Under the pieces are notes generated by a model that saw only the letters and a list, made by a program, of their open reading frames with translations, was not told the DNA's origin and ran no database searches. The translations under genes and the position numbers were made by a program. A stretch of 64,000 nucleotides of DNA from Anderseniella sp963700735 (lineage in GTDB: Bacteria; Pseudomonadota; Alphaproteobacteria; Rhizobiales; Aestuariivirgaceae), in assembly GCA_963700735.1 (NCBI GenBank), contig CAVOYR010000007.1, positions 372,001-436,000 on the forward strand, given 5' to 3'. This document shows, piece after piece, positions 16,817 to 25,934 of the stretch; position 1 is the first letter of the stretch; the number at the start of each line of letters is the position of its first letter.

Positions 16817-19582
16817 ATGACAACGCCCCAGACAACAACCGTCACCGCTGGTGATGTTTCCGCAGAGCCGGACTACAAGGTAACGCCGATGATGGCGCAA
16901 TACCTCGAGATCAAGCGGGCCAATCCGGACAGCCTGTTGTTCTACCGGATGGGGGATTTCTATGAGCTGTTCTTCTCTGATGCCGAAGTGGCATCGGCGG
17001 CGCTCGGCATCGCTCTCACCAAGCGGGGCAAGCACCTCGGCGACGACATCCCGATGTGCGGTGTGCCTGTCCATGCTGCTGACGACTATCTGCAGAAGCT
17101 GATCCGGACCGGCCACAAGGTTGCGGTCTGCGAGCAAACCGAAGACCCTGCTGACGCGAAGAAGCGGGGCTCCAAGTCTGTCGTGCGCCGTGACGTCGTG
17201 CGGCTGGTCACGCCGGGTACGTTGACCGAAGACAATCTTCTGCAGGCTGGCCGCAACAACTACCTCGCCTGCCTGGCCCGCGTGAAGTCATCCGATGAAA
17301 TGGCGCTGGCCTGGCTCGACATGTCGACCGGGGAGTTCGAGACGACGTCCGTCTCTCCTGTCACCCTGCTGGCCGAACTTGCCCGGCTGGACCCGTCGGA
17401 ATTGCTGCTTCCGGACTCGCTGCTGGCCGATGGCGAATTGTCCCTCATGCTCCAGCCATACCGGCCCGTGGTCACGCCGTTGCCGGCCGCGCGGTTTGAT
17501 TCCAGCGCAGCCGAGGCCCGCCTGTGTGCCTACTACAAGGTGGCAACGCTGGACGCCTATGGCAGCTTCAGCCGCGCGCTCACGTCGGCCTGCGGTGCAC
17601 TGTTCGAGTACGTCGAACTTACACAGGTCGGCAAGCTGCCGGCGCTGCGGCCACCGGCGCTTCGTGAGCCTGGGCATACGGTCCTGATCGATGCTGCGAC
17701 ACGCGCAAACCTCGAACTTGTGCGCACATTGACCGGATCGCGAAAGGGCAGTCTGCTTGATGCCATCGACAGGACGGTCACAGGTGCCGGAAGCCGCCTG
17801 CTGGCAAGCTGGCTGGCCGCACCCCTCACCCATGTAGCCGACATCTCGGCCCGTCATGACGCCGTTGAATCGTTCGCCGACATGCCGGGTCAGGCAATCT
17901 GTGACGATGTGCGCACGACCCTCCGCCAGGCACCGGATGTTACCCGCGCCTTGTCTCGCATCAGCCTTGAACGCGGGTCGCCGCGCGACCTGGCCGCCAT
18001 TGCAGGTGGCCTGAGGGCAGCCAGCGGCCTCGCCGCCCAGCATCACCACCGTGCCGGCATCGATCCCTGGCCCCACATGGTCGCCAACGTCTGGTCGGCG
18101 CTGTCGGCCGCAGACGTCGAGTTCGCCGGACAACTGGAGGCCATGCTGGTAGATGAATTGCCAGCGACCGTCCGCGATGGCGGGTTCATCCGTGCAGGTG
18201 CCGACGCCTCACTGGATGAAAACCGTGCGCTGCGCGATGAAAGCCGCAAGGTGATCGCCAGCCTGCAGGCGCGCTATGCCGATGAGACCGGACTGAAGTC
18301 GCTCAGGATCAAGCACAACAACATGCTTGGCTACTTCATCGAACTGAACCAGCAGGCCGGTGAGCATCTGCTGGGCGATCAGCATGCAGGACGCTTCATC
18401 CACCGCCAGACCATGGCCAACGCCATGCGTTTCACCACCACCGAACTCACCGCGCTCGAACAGAAGATCCTGTCCGCTGCCGACAAGGCGAAAGCCATCG
18501 AACTTGAGCTGTTCGCGATGCTGGCAGGGATGGTGCGGGACCGGGCTGGCATGCTGCATGGCCTGGCCCGGGCACTGGCAGAACTTGACGTGTTCACCAG
18601 CCTCGCAGCGCTTGCCGTCAAGCAGTCCTTCAGCCGCCCGTTCATGGATACGTCGCGGACCTTCAACATCGAAGGCGGCCGCCATCCGGTGGTGGAACAG
18701 GCCTTGCGCCAGCAGCACGGTACCGCTTTCGTGCCGAACGACTGCGACCTGTCGGCTGGCGTGACTGGGCCGGATGGCCATCCATCGCGTCACATCAAGC
18801 TGATCACCGGGCCCAACATGGCGGGCAAGTCCACCTATCTGCGCCAGAATGCCATCATCGCACTGCTGGCGCAGGCCGGCAGCTTCGTCCCCTCGAAGTC
18901 GGCGCACATCGGTGTCGTTGATCGCGTGTTCTCGCGTGTGGGCGCCGCCGATGACCTTGCCCGAGGCCGCTCCACGTTCATGGTGGAAATGGTCGAGACG
19001 GCCACCATCCTCAACCTTGCAACCGACCGCTCGCTGGTTATCCTGGACGAGATCGGCCGGGGCACTGCCACCTATGACGGGCTGTCCATCGCCTGGGCTT
19101 GCGTGGAGCATCTGCATTCGGTCAACAGGTGCCGGGCCTTGTTTGCCACCCACTACCATGAACTCACCGCCCTGGCGTCACGTCTCGACAGTGTCGCCAA
19201 TGCCACCGTCAAGGTTCGGGAATGGCAGGGCGAGGTCGTGTTTCTGCACGAGGTGGTGCCTGGGGCGGCCGACCGCTCGTACGGCATACAGGTCGCGCGG
19301 CTTGCCGGACTGCCGCCTGCCGTGATCGACCGGGCCAGCGAAGTTCTCAAGCTGCTTGAGGAGACTGACAGGTCGCGGCCCGGCCAGCGCATAGCAGATG
19401 AGCTGCCACTGTTTGCGGCTGCCGTTCGGCCCGCATCTGGCGGGACGGGCACCATCGACCCGGCGCTGGCCGCTCTGAAGGCACGCCTTGCCGAGGTGCT
19501 GCCAGACGAGTTGAGCCCGCGTGAAGCGCTCGAACTGGTCTATGAACTGAAAACAGTGGCAAGCCGCGCCGTCACCCGCTAG
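16817..19582 (+). CDS. mutS: DNA mismatch repair protein MutS
   Basis: Recognises mismatches and starts methyl-independent or MutL-dependent repair. About 921 residues from the ATG at 16817 (an ATG at 16805 would add four). The mismatch-binding domain contains the Phe-X-Glu wedge in YRMGDFYELFFSDA; the ATPase domain has the Walker A loop TGPNMAGKSTYLRQ, the signature DDLARGRSTFMVEM, Walker B in LVILDEIGRGTATYDG and the FATHYHEL motif. A C-terminal region after about residue 810 is the usual clamp/tetramer segment. The mutS-glnD-murJ-trpS order is conserved in Hyphomicrobiales. Confidence 0.98.
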   Translation: MTTPQTTTVTAGDVSAEPDYKVTPMMAQYLEIKRANPDSLLFYRMGDFYELFFSDAEVASAALGIALTKRGKHLGDDIPMCGVPVHAADDYLQKLIRTGHKVAVCEQTEDPADAKKRGSKSVVRRDVVRLVTPGTLTEDNLLQAGRNNYLACLARVKSSDEMALAWLDMSTGEFETTSVSPVTLLAELARLDPSELLLPDSLLADGELSLMLQPYRPVVTPLPAARFDSSAAEARLCAYYKVATLDAYGSFSRALTSACGALFEYVELTQVGKLPALRPPALREPGHTVLIDAATRANLELVRTLTGSRKGSLLDAIDRTVTGAGSRLLASWLAAPLTHVADISARHDAVESFADMPGQAICDDVRTTLRQAPDVTRALSRISLERGSPRDLAAIAGGLRAASGLAAQHHHRAGIDPWPHMVANVWSALSAADVEFAGQLEAMLVDELPATVRDGGFIRAGADASLDENRALRDESRKVIASLQARYADETGLKSLRIKHNNMLGYFIELNQQAGEHLLGDQHAGRFIHRQTMANAMRFTTTELTALEQKILSAADKAKAIELELFAMLAGMVRDRAGMLHGLARALAELDVFTSLAALAVKQSFSRPFMDTSRTFNIEGGRHPVVEQALRQQHGTAFVPNDCDLSAGVTGPDGHPSRHIKLITGPNMAGKSTYLRQNAIIALLAQAGSFVPSKSAHIGVVDRVFSRVGAADDLARGRSTFMVEMVETATILNLATDRSLVILDEIGRGTATYDGLSIAWACVEHLHSVNRCRALFATHYHELTALASRLDSVANATVKVREWQGEVVFLHEVVPGAADRSYGIQVARLAGLPPAVIDRASEVLKLLEETDRSRPGQRIADELPLFAAAVRPASGGTGTIDPALAALKARLAEVLPDELSPREALELVYELKTVASRAVTR

Positions 19583-19622
19583 ACCTGTAGGCAACTCTAT
19601 TCTGCAGGCACCTCGAGCGAGC

Positions 19623-22433
19623 ATGACGCAGGCAACCACCCGGATTCCGCCAATCAAGAAAACGCTGCAACGGCTAAAGCCGGACCACGACTATCGCAGC
19701 GAGACCATCCTGGCGCAGTTGACCAGGCTGGCGGACGAACATGGTCTCAATGCCTCGGGCTTCCGGCCCGCCGCCCTGAAATATCTCAAGGGCGTGGTAC
19801 GGGACAGCCGCAAGGAGGAAGAGCGCCGCCTCACCGAAAACGGCAAGGGGCGTGAGTGCGCCATCCGGCTGTCCTTGCTGCAGGATGCATTGATCTCCGG
19901 ACTGTATGATTTCTCGACGCAGGTCGTCTATGCCGCCAGCAACCCGTCCACCTCGGAGCATATTGCGGTTATTGCCGTGGGCGGATATGGCCGGGGCACG
20001 CTGGCACCGGGCTCGGACATCGACCTGCTTTTCCTGCTGCCCTACAAGCAGACCGCCTGGGGCGAGAGCGTGGTGGAGTACATGCTCTACTTCCTGTGGG
20101 ATCTTGGCTTCAAGGTTGGTCATGCCACTCGCTCGGTGGACGACTGCATGCGGCTGGTGCGCACCGATACCACCATCATGACGTCGGTGCTTGAGGCCCG
20201 TTACGTATGCGGCCACAAGGCGTTGTATGACGAGCTGCAAGCCCGTTACGGAACCGAAATAATGGCGCGGGACCAGCGCCAGTTCATCACCGAAAAGCTT
20301 GCCGAGCGTGATGAACGTCACCGGCGCACCGGCGAGTCTCGCTACCTGGTAGAGCCGGACGTAAAGGACGGCAAGGGCGGCATGCGGGATCTGCACACGC
20401 TGTTCTGGATTGCCAAGTTCGTTTATGGCACGCGCTCGGTGAGCGATCTCTACAAGTCCGGCCTGTTCACCCGGCGCGAGCAGAACATGTTCATCAAGTG
20501 CGAGGATTTCCTGTGGGCGGTTCGCTGCCACCTGCACTTCATGACCGGCCGTGGTGATGACCGGCTTGGCTTCGACAAGCAGTCGGAGATGGCTGGACGG
20601 TTGGGATATGCGTCGCACGGCGGGTTGAAATCGGTTGAGCGCTTCATGAAGCATTACTTCCTGATCGCCAAGGACGTTGGCGACCTGACCCGCATCATGT
20701 CGGCGGTGCTTGAGGCGCGGCAGTTCAAGAAGGCGCCAAGCATGAGCCAGCTTTTCGGCAGGTTCCGGCGCAGGTCGATCAAGCTTGATGACGAAGGCAA
20801 CTACACAGTCGAGGCTGGACGGCTGAAAGCCATCCGCGACGACATCTTTGAGCAGCAACCAGTCAACCTCATCCGCCTGTTCCGCGTTGCCGAGCATAAC
20901 AACCTGGCGATCCATCCCGACACGCTGCAGCTGGTTCGCCGCAGCAGGCGGTCAATTGGCAAGGCGTTGCGCAACGATCCGGTCGCCAATGAACTGTTTC
21001 TCGATATCGTCACCAACTCGCGCGATCCCGAAGCGGTGCTGAGGCGGATGAGCGAAGCTGGTGTGCTGGGCCGGTTCATTCCCGAGTTCGGGCGCATCAT
21101 CGCGTTGATGCAGTTCAACATGTATCACCACTATACGGTGGATGAGCACCTGCTGCGGGCCGTGGGCATCCTGTCCAAGATCGAACAGGGCCTTCTCAAG
21201 GGGGATCACCCGCTGGCAAGCGGGCTCATCGAGGGGGTGGTGTCGCGCCGTGTCCTGTATGTGGCGGTGCTGCTGCATGACATCGCGAAGGGCCGCAGGG
21301 AAGACCACTCCATTGCGGGTGCGCGTGTGGCGCGTCAGCTGTGCCCGCGGCTGGGGCTGACGCCTGCCGAAACCGAAACGGTCGTCTGGCTGGTGCGCCA
21401 TCATCTGGTGATGAGCGAGACTGCCCAGATGCGTGACCTGTCCGACTACAAGACCATCCTTGATTTCGCCGCCGTCGTGCAAAGTCCGGAACGGTTGCGC
21501 CTGCTGCTGATCCTCACCGTGGTTGACATTCGCGCAGTGGGCCCGGGTGTCTGGAACGGCTGGAAGGGACAGCTGTTGCGCACGCTCTATGCCGAAACCG
21601 AACTGCACCTCACCGGTGGCCATACCTCGATCTCCCGGGCCGGGCGAATTGATGCTGCCAAGCAGGCCTTTGCGGCAGCCATGACCGACTGGAAGCAGGA
21701 CCGGATCGAGAGCTATCTGAAGCAGCACTACGACAACTACTGGTACACCGTCGATATCGACCATCAGGTACACGACGCCCGGCTTATCGATCGCGCGGAA
21801 CGCTCGGGTGACACGATTGCCTTCGACATCCGCATGGACGAATTTGCCTCGATCACCGAACTGACCGTCTATGTGCCCGACCATCCGCGCCTGCTCGCCC
21901 TGCTGACAGGCGCGTGTGCGGCAGGTGGGGCAAGCATCGCCGGCGCGAAGATTTTCACCACGACGGACGGCATGGCCCTGGACACGCTTCTCATTCCGCG
22001 CGAATTCGATGCCGCGGTGGATGAGCAGCGCCGGCTCGACCGTGTTGTCGGGTTAATGCGGCAAGCCTTCGCCGGCGAGATCCGGCTGCGTGAGGCGGTT
22101 GCCTCGGTGTCGAAACCGAAAGGCCGCATCAAGGCATTCACGGTGGAACCGCAGGTCATCATTTCCAACGAGACCTCGAACCGGTTCACCGTCATCGAGA
22201 TCGCCGGTCTCGACAGGCTGGGCCTGCTGTTCAAGCTGACCGACAGCCTGTTCCGGCTCAACCTCAACATCGCCTCGGCACAGATCACCACCTTCGGTGA
22301 GCGTGCCGTCGACGTGTTCTATGTCACCGACCTGCTCGGCCAGAAGATCACCTCCCGGTCGCGCCTGCTGGCCATTGAGCATAACCTGATCGAGGTACTG
22401 GACGCAGGCGCAGTGCCTGAAGCCGCTGCGTGA
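19623..22433 (+). CDS. glnD: Bifunctional PII uridylyltransferase/uridylyl-removing enzyme GlnD
   Basis: Primary nitrogen sensor that uridylylates PII proteins when glutamine is low and deuridylylates them when it is high. The 936-residue protein has the nucleotidyltransferase domain with GGYGRGTLAPGSDIDLLFLL (glycine loop and DxD metal site), an HD domain with HHYTVDEHLLRAV and LLHDIAKGRREDHS, and two C-terminal ACT domains (LTVYVPDHPRLLALLTGAC and IEIAGLDRLGLLFKLTDSL) that sense glutamine. All catalytic motifs are intact, so both activities are expected. It starts 40 bases after mutS. Confidence 0.98.
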   Translation: MTQATTRIPPIKKTLQRLKPDHDYRSETILAQLTRLADEHGLNASGFRPAALKYLKGVVRDSRKEEERRLTENGKGRECAIRLSLLQDALISGLYDFSTQVVYAASNPSTSEHIAVIAVGGYGRGTLAPGSDIDLLFLLPYKQTAWGESVVEYMLYFLWDLGFKVGHATRSVDDCMRLVRTDTTIMTSVLEARYVCGHKALYDELQARYGTEIMARDQRQFITEKLAERDERHRRTGESRYLVEPDVKDGKGGMRDLHTLFWIAKFVYGTRSVSDLYKSGLFTRREQNMFIKCEDFLWAVRCHLHFMTGRGDDRLGFDKQSEMAGRLGYASHGGLKSVERFMKHYFLIAKDVGDLTRIMSAVLEARQFKKAPSMSQLFGRFRRRSIKLDDEGNYTVEAGRLKAIRDDIFEQQPVNLIRLFRVAEHNNLAIHPDTLQLVRRSRRSIGKALRNDPVANELFLDIVTNSRDPEAVLRRMSEAGVLGRFIPEFGRIIALMQFNMYHHYTVDEHLLRAVGILSKIEQGLLKGDHPLASGLIEGVVSRRVLYVAVLLHDIAKGRREDHSIAGARVARQLCPRLGLTPAETETVVWLVRHHLVMSETAQMRDLSDYKTILDFAAVVQSPERLRLLLILTVVDIRAVGPGVWNGWKGQLLRTLYAETELHLTGGHTSISRAGRIDAAKQAFAAAMTDWKQDRIESYLKQHYDNYWYTVDIDHQVHDARLIDRAERSGDTIAFDIRMDEFASITELTVYVPDHPRLLALLTGACAAGGASIAGAKIFTTTDGMALDTLLIPREFDAAVDEQRRLDRVVGLMRQAFAGEIRLREAVASVSKPKGRIKAFTVEPQVIISNETSNRFTVIEIAGLDRLGLLFKLTDSLFRLNLNIASAQITTFGERAVDVFYVTDLLGQKITSRSRLLAIEHNLIEVLDAGAVPEAAA

Positions 22434-22561
22434 CGTTACCAGCCGGCATTAACCCGCTTTCATCCGCCTTGCTGGGCACAAGGCCACTGGTCTAGACAGA
22501 CCACGTGCGGCGTTCGCGGTGATTCGCGATTGTTTATGCCGTCGAACTGCCAGGAGTTGCC

Positions 22562-24121
22562 ATGGCCCTGTTGCGTTCAGCATCCACCGTTGCAGGCATG
22601 ACCATGATCAGCCGGGTGCTGGGCTTTGTCCGCGACATGCTGATGGCATCGGTGGTGGGCACGGGCCTCGTCGCTGATGCCTTCGTGGTCGCCTTCCGGT
22701 TTCCCAACCTGTTCCGCCGGCTGTTTGCCGAGGGCGCCTTCAATGCTGCGTTCGTGCCGTTGTTTGCCCGCCGCCTCGAGGGCGAGGGTCAGCCTGAAGC
22801 AGTGCGATTTGCCGAAGAGGTCATGGCGGCCCTTCTGACCTTTCTTCTGTTGCTGTCTGCCATCGCCATGATCGCCATGCCCCTGATCGTCTATGGTCTG
22901 GCTCCTGGGTTTGCCGATGATCCCGAGAAGTTGAGCCTGACCACCGAACTGACCCGGATCGCTTTTCCCTACCTGACCTTCATGTCACTCGTGGCGCTGC
23001 TGGGCGGCATCCTCAACTCGCTGCACAGGTTCACGGCAGCGGCAGCAGCGCCGATCGTCCTGAACATCGTGATGATCTGCGTGCTGGCAGGTGTGATGCT
23101 GCTCGGCTGGGGAGACTCACCTGATACTGGCCGCGCCCTCGTGTGGGGAGTGGCGCTCTCGGGGTTGTTGCAGTTCCTGCTCTTGTGGGTGGCGCTGTCA
23201 CGCGCTGGCGTGAACCTGTCGCTGCGCCTGCCCAGGATCACCCCGGGCGTGAAACGGCTCGTGGCACTCGGCGTGCCCGGGCTGATTGCGGGCGGCGTGA
23301 CCCAGATCAACCTTCTCGTTTCCACGATGATAGCCTCGCTGCAGGATGGCGCACCGTCATGGCTCTACTATGCAGACCGCATCTACCAGTTGCCGCTCGG
23401 CGTTATCGGCATTGCGATCGGCGTGGTCCTGTTGCCCGAGCTGGCGCGCCGGTTGCGGGCAGGTGATGCGGATGGGGTACAGACAAGCCAGAACCGCGCG
23501 CTGGAAGTATCCCTGCTGTTGACGGTGCCGGCGGCCATTGCCCTGATGGCGCTGCCGCACCCGATCATCAACGTGCTGTTCGAGCGCGGCGCATTTGACT
23601 CCACTGACACGCTGGCAACGTCGCGGGCGCTGATGGCCTTCGCTGCCGGCTTGCCTGCCTTCGTGATGATCAAGGTTTTTTCCCCAGCCTACTTTGCGCG
23701 CGAGGACACCCGCACGCCGATGTGGTTCGCGATGATCTCGGTGGCCGTCAACATCGTCGGGGCGCTGGCACTGTTTCCGCTCATTTCATACGTTGGCGTG
23801 GCGATTGCGACCACGGCTGCCGGCTGGGTCAATGCCCTGATGCTGGCCGTCACGCTGAGCCGCCGCAACGACTACGTGCTGGATGACCGCATGAAGAAGG
23901 CGCTGCCGCGCATCATCGCGGCAAGTCTCCTGATGGGCCTGCTACTGGTAGGCGCCATGCAGGTGTGCGAGCCCGTCTTTGACGGATCGGTCAGCTTCAT
24001 CCTGCGCGCCTTGACCCTGCTGGCGCTGGTTGCAGCAGGTGCCGGATGCTACTTCCTGCTGACCTGGTGGTCCGGCGCGCTCAACGTCTCGGCGCTCAAG
24101 GCGTCGTTCCGGCGCCGGTGA
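22562..24121 (+). CDS. murJ: Lipid II flippase MurJ
   Basis: Flips undecaprenyl-linked lipid II across the inner membrane for peptidoglycan synthesis. The 519-residue polytopic protein of the MVF/MATE-like MOP superfamily has many hydrophobic segments and the family's N-terminal motif MTMISRVLGFVRDMLMA followed by ADAFVVAFRFPNLFRRLFAEGAF (residues about 15-60), with the conserved Arg residues lining the central cavity. It is preceded by CCAGGAG 9 bases from the ATG, and by a 128-base gap after glnD in which I see no gene. Confidence 0.97.
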   Translation: MALLRSASTVAGMTMISRVLGFVRDMLMASVVGTGLVADAFVVAFRFPNLFRRLFAEGAFNAAFVPLFARRLEGEGQPEAVRFAEEVMAALLTFLLLLSAIAMIAMPLIVYGLAPGFADDPEKLSLTTELTRIAFPYLTFMSLVALLGGILNSLHRFTAAAAAPIVLNIVMICVLAGVMLLGWGDSPDTGRALVWGVALSGLLQFLLLWVALSRAGVNLSLRLPRITPGVKRLVALGVPGLIAGGVTQINLLVSTMIASLQDGAPSWLYYADRIYQLPLGVIGIAIGVVLLPELARRLRAGDADGVQTSQNRALEVSLLLTVPAAIALMALPHPIINVLFERGAFDSTDTLATSRALMAFAAGLPAFVMIKVFSPAYFAREDTRTPMWFAMISVAVNIVGALALFPLISYVGVAIATTAAGWVNALMLAVTLSRRNDYVLDDRMKKALPRIIAASLLMGLLLVGAMQVCEPVFDGSVSFILRALTLLALVAAGAGCYFLLTWWSGALNVSALKASFRRR

Positions 24122-24206
24122 TGCCGCGGCACACGGGCTTGGCACGCGTCAGCAGTTGCGGCATATAGCGCGGCAACCCGAAACTTTTTCCCGAACGGAT
24201 CGTCAG

Positions 24207-25253
24207 ATGTCCAGCTTCACTCCGCGCGTCTTCTCCGGCGTACAGCCGACCGGCAACCTGCACCTCGGCAACTACCTCGGCGCCATCAAGCGCTTTGTCG
24301 AAATGCAGCAGTCACATGAGTGCATCTACTGCGTGGTGGACCTGCATGCGATTACCCAGGACCGGTCGGTGTGGGGCGGACCGGGAGAGCTTGCCCGGTC
24401 AACCCGCGAGGTCACGGCAGCCTATCTCGCTGCTGGCATCGATGCGGAAAAGCACATCGTGTTCAACCAGAGCCAGGTGCCGGCGCACGGCGAACTGGCC
24501 TGGATCTTCAACTGCGTGGCCCGCATGGGCTGGCTCAACCGCATGACGCAGTTCAAGGAGAAGGCAGGCAAGAACAGCGAGAACGCCTCGGTCGGCCTGT
24601 ATGCCTATCCGAATCTGATGGCCGCTGACATCCTTGCCTACAAGGCGACCCACGTACCGGTTGGCGAAGACCAGAAGCAGCACCTCGAACTGACCCGCGA
24701 CATTGCCCAGAAGTTCAACATCGATTTTGCCGACAGCATTGCCCAAGCCGGATTTGGCTCAGCCTTCTTCCCCTTGCCTGAACCATTGATCGTCGGGCCT
24801 GCAACCCGCGTCATGTCGCTGCGCGACGGCCAGAAGAAGATGTCCAAATCCGATCCATCGGACCTGTCGCGCATCAACCTGACCGATAGTGCCGACGACA
24901 TCGGCAAGAAAATCCGCAAGGCCAAGACCGATCCGGACGCCCTTCCGTCATCGCGCGAGGAACTTGCCGGACGGCCCGAGGCCGCCAACCTGCTCGGCAT
25001 CTATGCAAGCCTTGCCGAGCAGCCGCTCGAAGACGCGCTCTCCCGCTTTGGCGGCTTGCAGTTTTCGCAGCTGAAGCAGGAACTGGCCGATCTCGCTGTT
25101 GAGAAACTCTCGCCAATGGCGTCGGAGATGCAGAAGTTGATGGCGGACCCAGCCCACATTGATGCGGTGCTCAAGGACGGGGCGGAACGCGCAGGTGCCA
25201 TCGCCGAGCCGATCATGCGCGATGTCCGTCACATCATCGGCTTTATCGGCTGA
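24207..25253 (+). CDS. trpS: Tryptophanyl-tRNA synthetase
   Basis: Class Ic aminoacyl-tRNA synthetase that charges tRNA-Trp. The 348-residue protein has the HIGH-type motif in FSGVQPTGNLHLGNYLGA, the middle segment YPNLMAADILAYKATHVPVGEDQKQHLELTRD typical of TrpRS (quoted here as a region, residues about 130-165), and KKMSKSDPSD as the KMSKS loop. The ORF extends to 24156, but the ATG at 24207 matches family length and start. Confidence 0.98.
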   Translation: MSSFTPRVFSGVQPTGNLHLGNYLGAIKRFVEMQQSHECIYCVVDLHAITQDRSVWGGPGELARSTREVTAAYLAAGIDAEKHIVFNQSQVPAHGELAWIFNCVARMGWLNRMTQFKEKAGKNSENASVGLYAYPNLMAADILAYKATHVPVGEDQKQHLELTRDIAQKFNIDFADSIAQAGFGSAFFPLPEPLIVGPATRVMSLRDGQKKMSKSDPSDLSRINLTDSADDIGKKIRKAKTDPDALPSSREELAGRPEAANLLGIYASLAEQPLEDALSRFGGLQFSQLKQELADLAVEKLSPMASEMQKLMADPAHIDAVLKDGAERAGAIAEPIMRDVRHIIGFIG

Positions 25254-25266
25254 TAGCGTCGCTTAA

Positions 25267-25283
25267 TCTGGAATAATTCCAGA
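25267..25283. promoter_or_regulatory. 17-bp palindromic operator candidate overlapping the nfuA promoter
   Basis: TCTGGAATAATTCCAGA is a perfect palindrome centred on the A at 25275. A -10-like TATATACT follows at 25291, so the palindrome covers the -35 position, as a repressor site would. Its GAA-N3-TTC core resembles the iron-control element (TTTAGAA-N3-TTCTAAA, as I recall it) bound by Irr, a regulator encoded at 47425-47850. Assignment to Irr is inference. Confidence 0.5.
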
Positions 25284-25349
25284 AAAGCACTATATACTGA
25301 CTCCCACATTCCGCCCGCGCACTGCCGCTGGCCAAGGAGGCCTGATCAA

Positions 25350-25907
25350 ATGTTCATCCAGACCGAAGCCACGCCGAACCCGAGCACGCTGAAGTTCATT
25401 CCCGGAAAGCCGGTGGTCGACGGAGACCCGCGCGATTTCCGTTCGCAGTCCGAAGCAGAGGTATCGCCGCTGGCAACCCGCCTGTTTGCCGTCGATGGCG
25501 TTGATGGCGTGTTCCTCGGCGCCGACTTCGTCACGGTGACCAAGGCAAATGGCGAGTGGCAGCATCTCAAGCCCGCCATTCTGGGCGCCATCATGGAGCA
25601 CTTCATGTCAGGCGATCCGGTCATCCGGTCGGGCCAGGAAGCGGGCCCTGTCGTCGAAGGCGACTATGCCGAGGCTGACGGCGAGATCGTCTCCACCATC
25701 AAGGAACTGCTGGACACACGGGTACGCCCGGCCGTGGCGCAGGATGGTGGCGACATCACATTCCACGGCTTCCGTGACGGCATCGTATACCTCCACATGA
25801 AGGGTGCCTGTGCCGGATGCCCGAGCTCGACCGCGACGCTCAAGCACGGCATCGAGAACCTGCTGCGCCATTTCATTCCGGAAGTCAGCGAAGTACGCCC
25901 TGTCTGA
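25350..25907 (+). CDS. NifU/Nfu-family Fe-S cluster carrier protein
   Basis: Carrier that receives [4Fe-4S] clusters and delivers them to apoproteins. The 185-residue protein has the Nfu N-terminal domain (MFIQTEATPNPSTLKFIPG) and the C-terminal NifU-like domain with the CxxC cluster site in MKGACAGCPSSTATL. AQDGGDITFHGF is the family's VRPxVAxDGGDI motif. The start has AAGGAGG 10 bases upstream. It precedes the tsaB-rimI locus by 27 bases, the order seen in related genomes. The upstream palindrome suggests iron- or cluster-dependent control. Confidence 0.95.
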   Translation: MFIQTEATPNPSTLKFIPGKPVVDGDPRDFRSQSEAEVSPLATRLFAVDGVDGVFLGADFVTVTKANGEWQHLKPAILGAIMEHFMSGDPVIRSGQEAGPVVEGDYAEADGEIVSTIKELLDTRVRPAVAQDGGDITFHGFRDGIVYLHMKGACAGCPSSTATLKHGIENLLRHFIPEVSEVRPV

Positions 25908-25934
25908 TTGAGGCGCTTGCGGCGTAAGCTTTTC

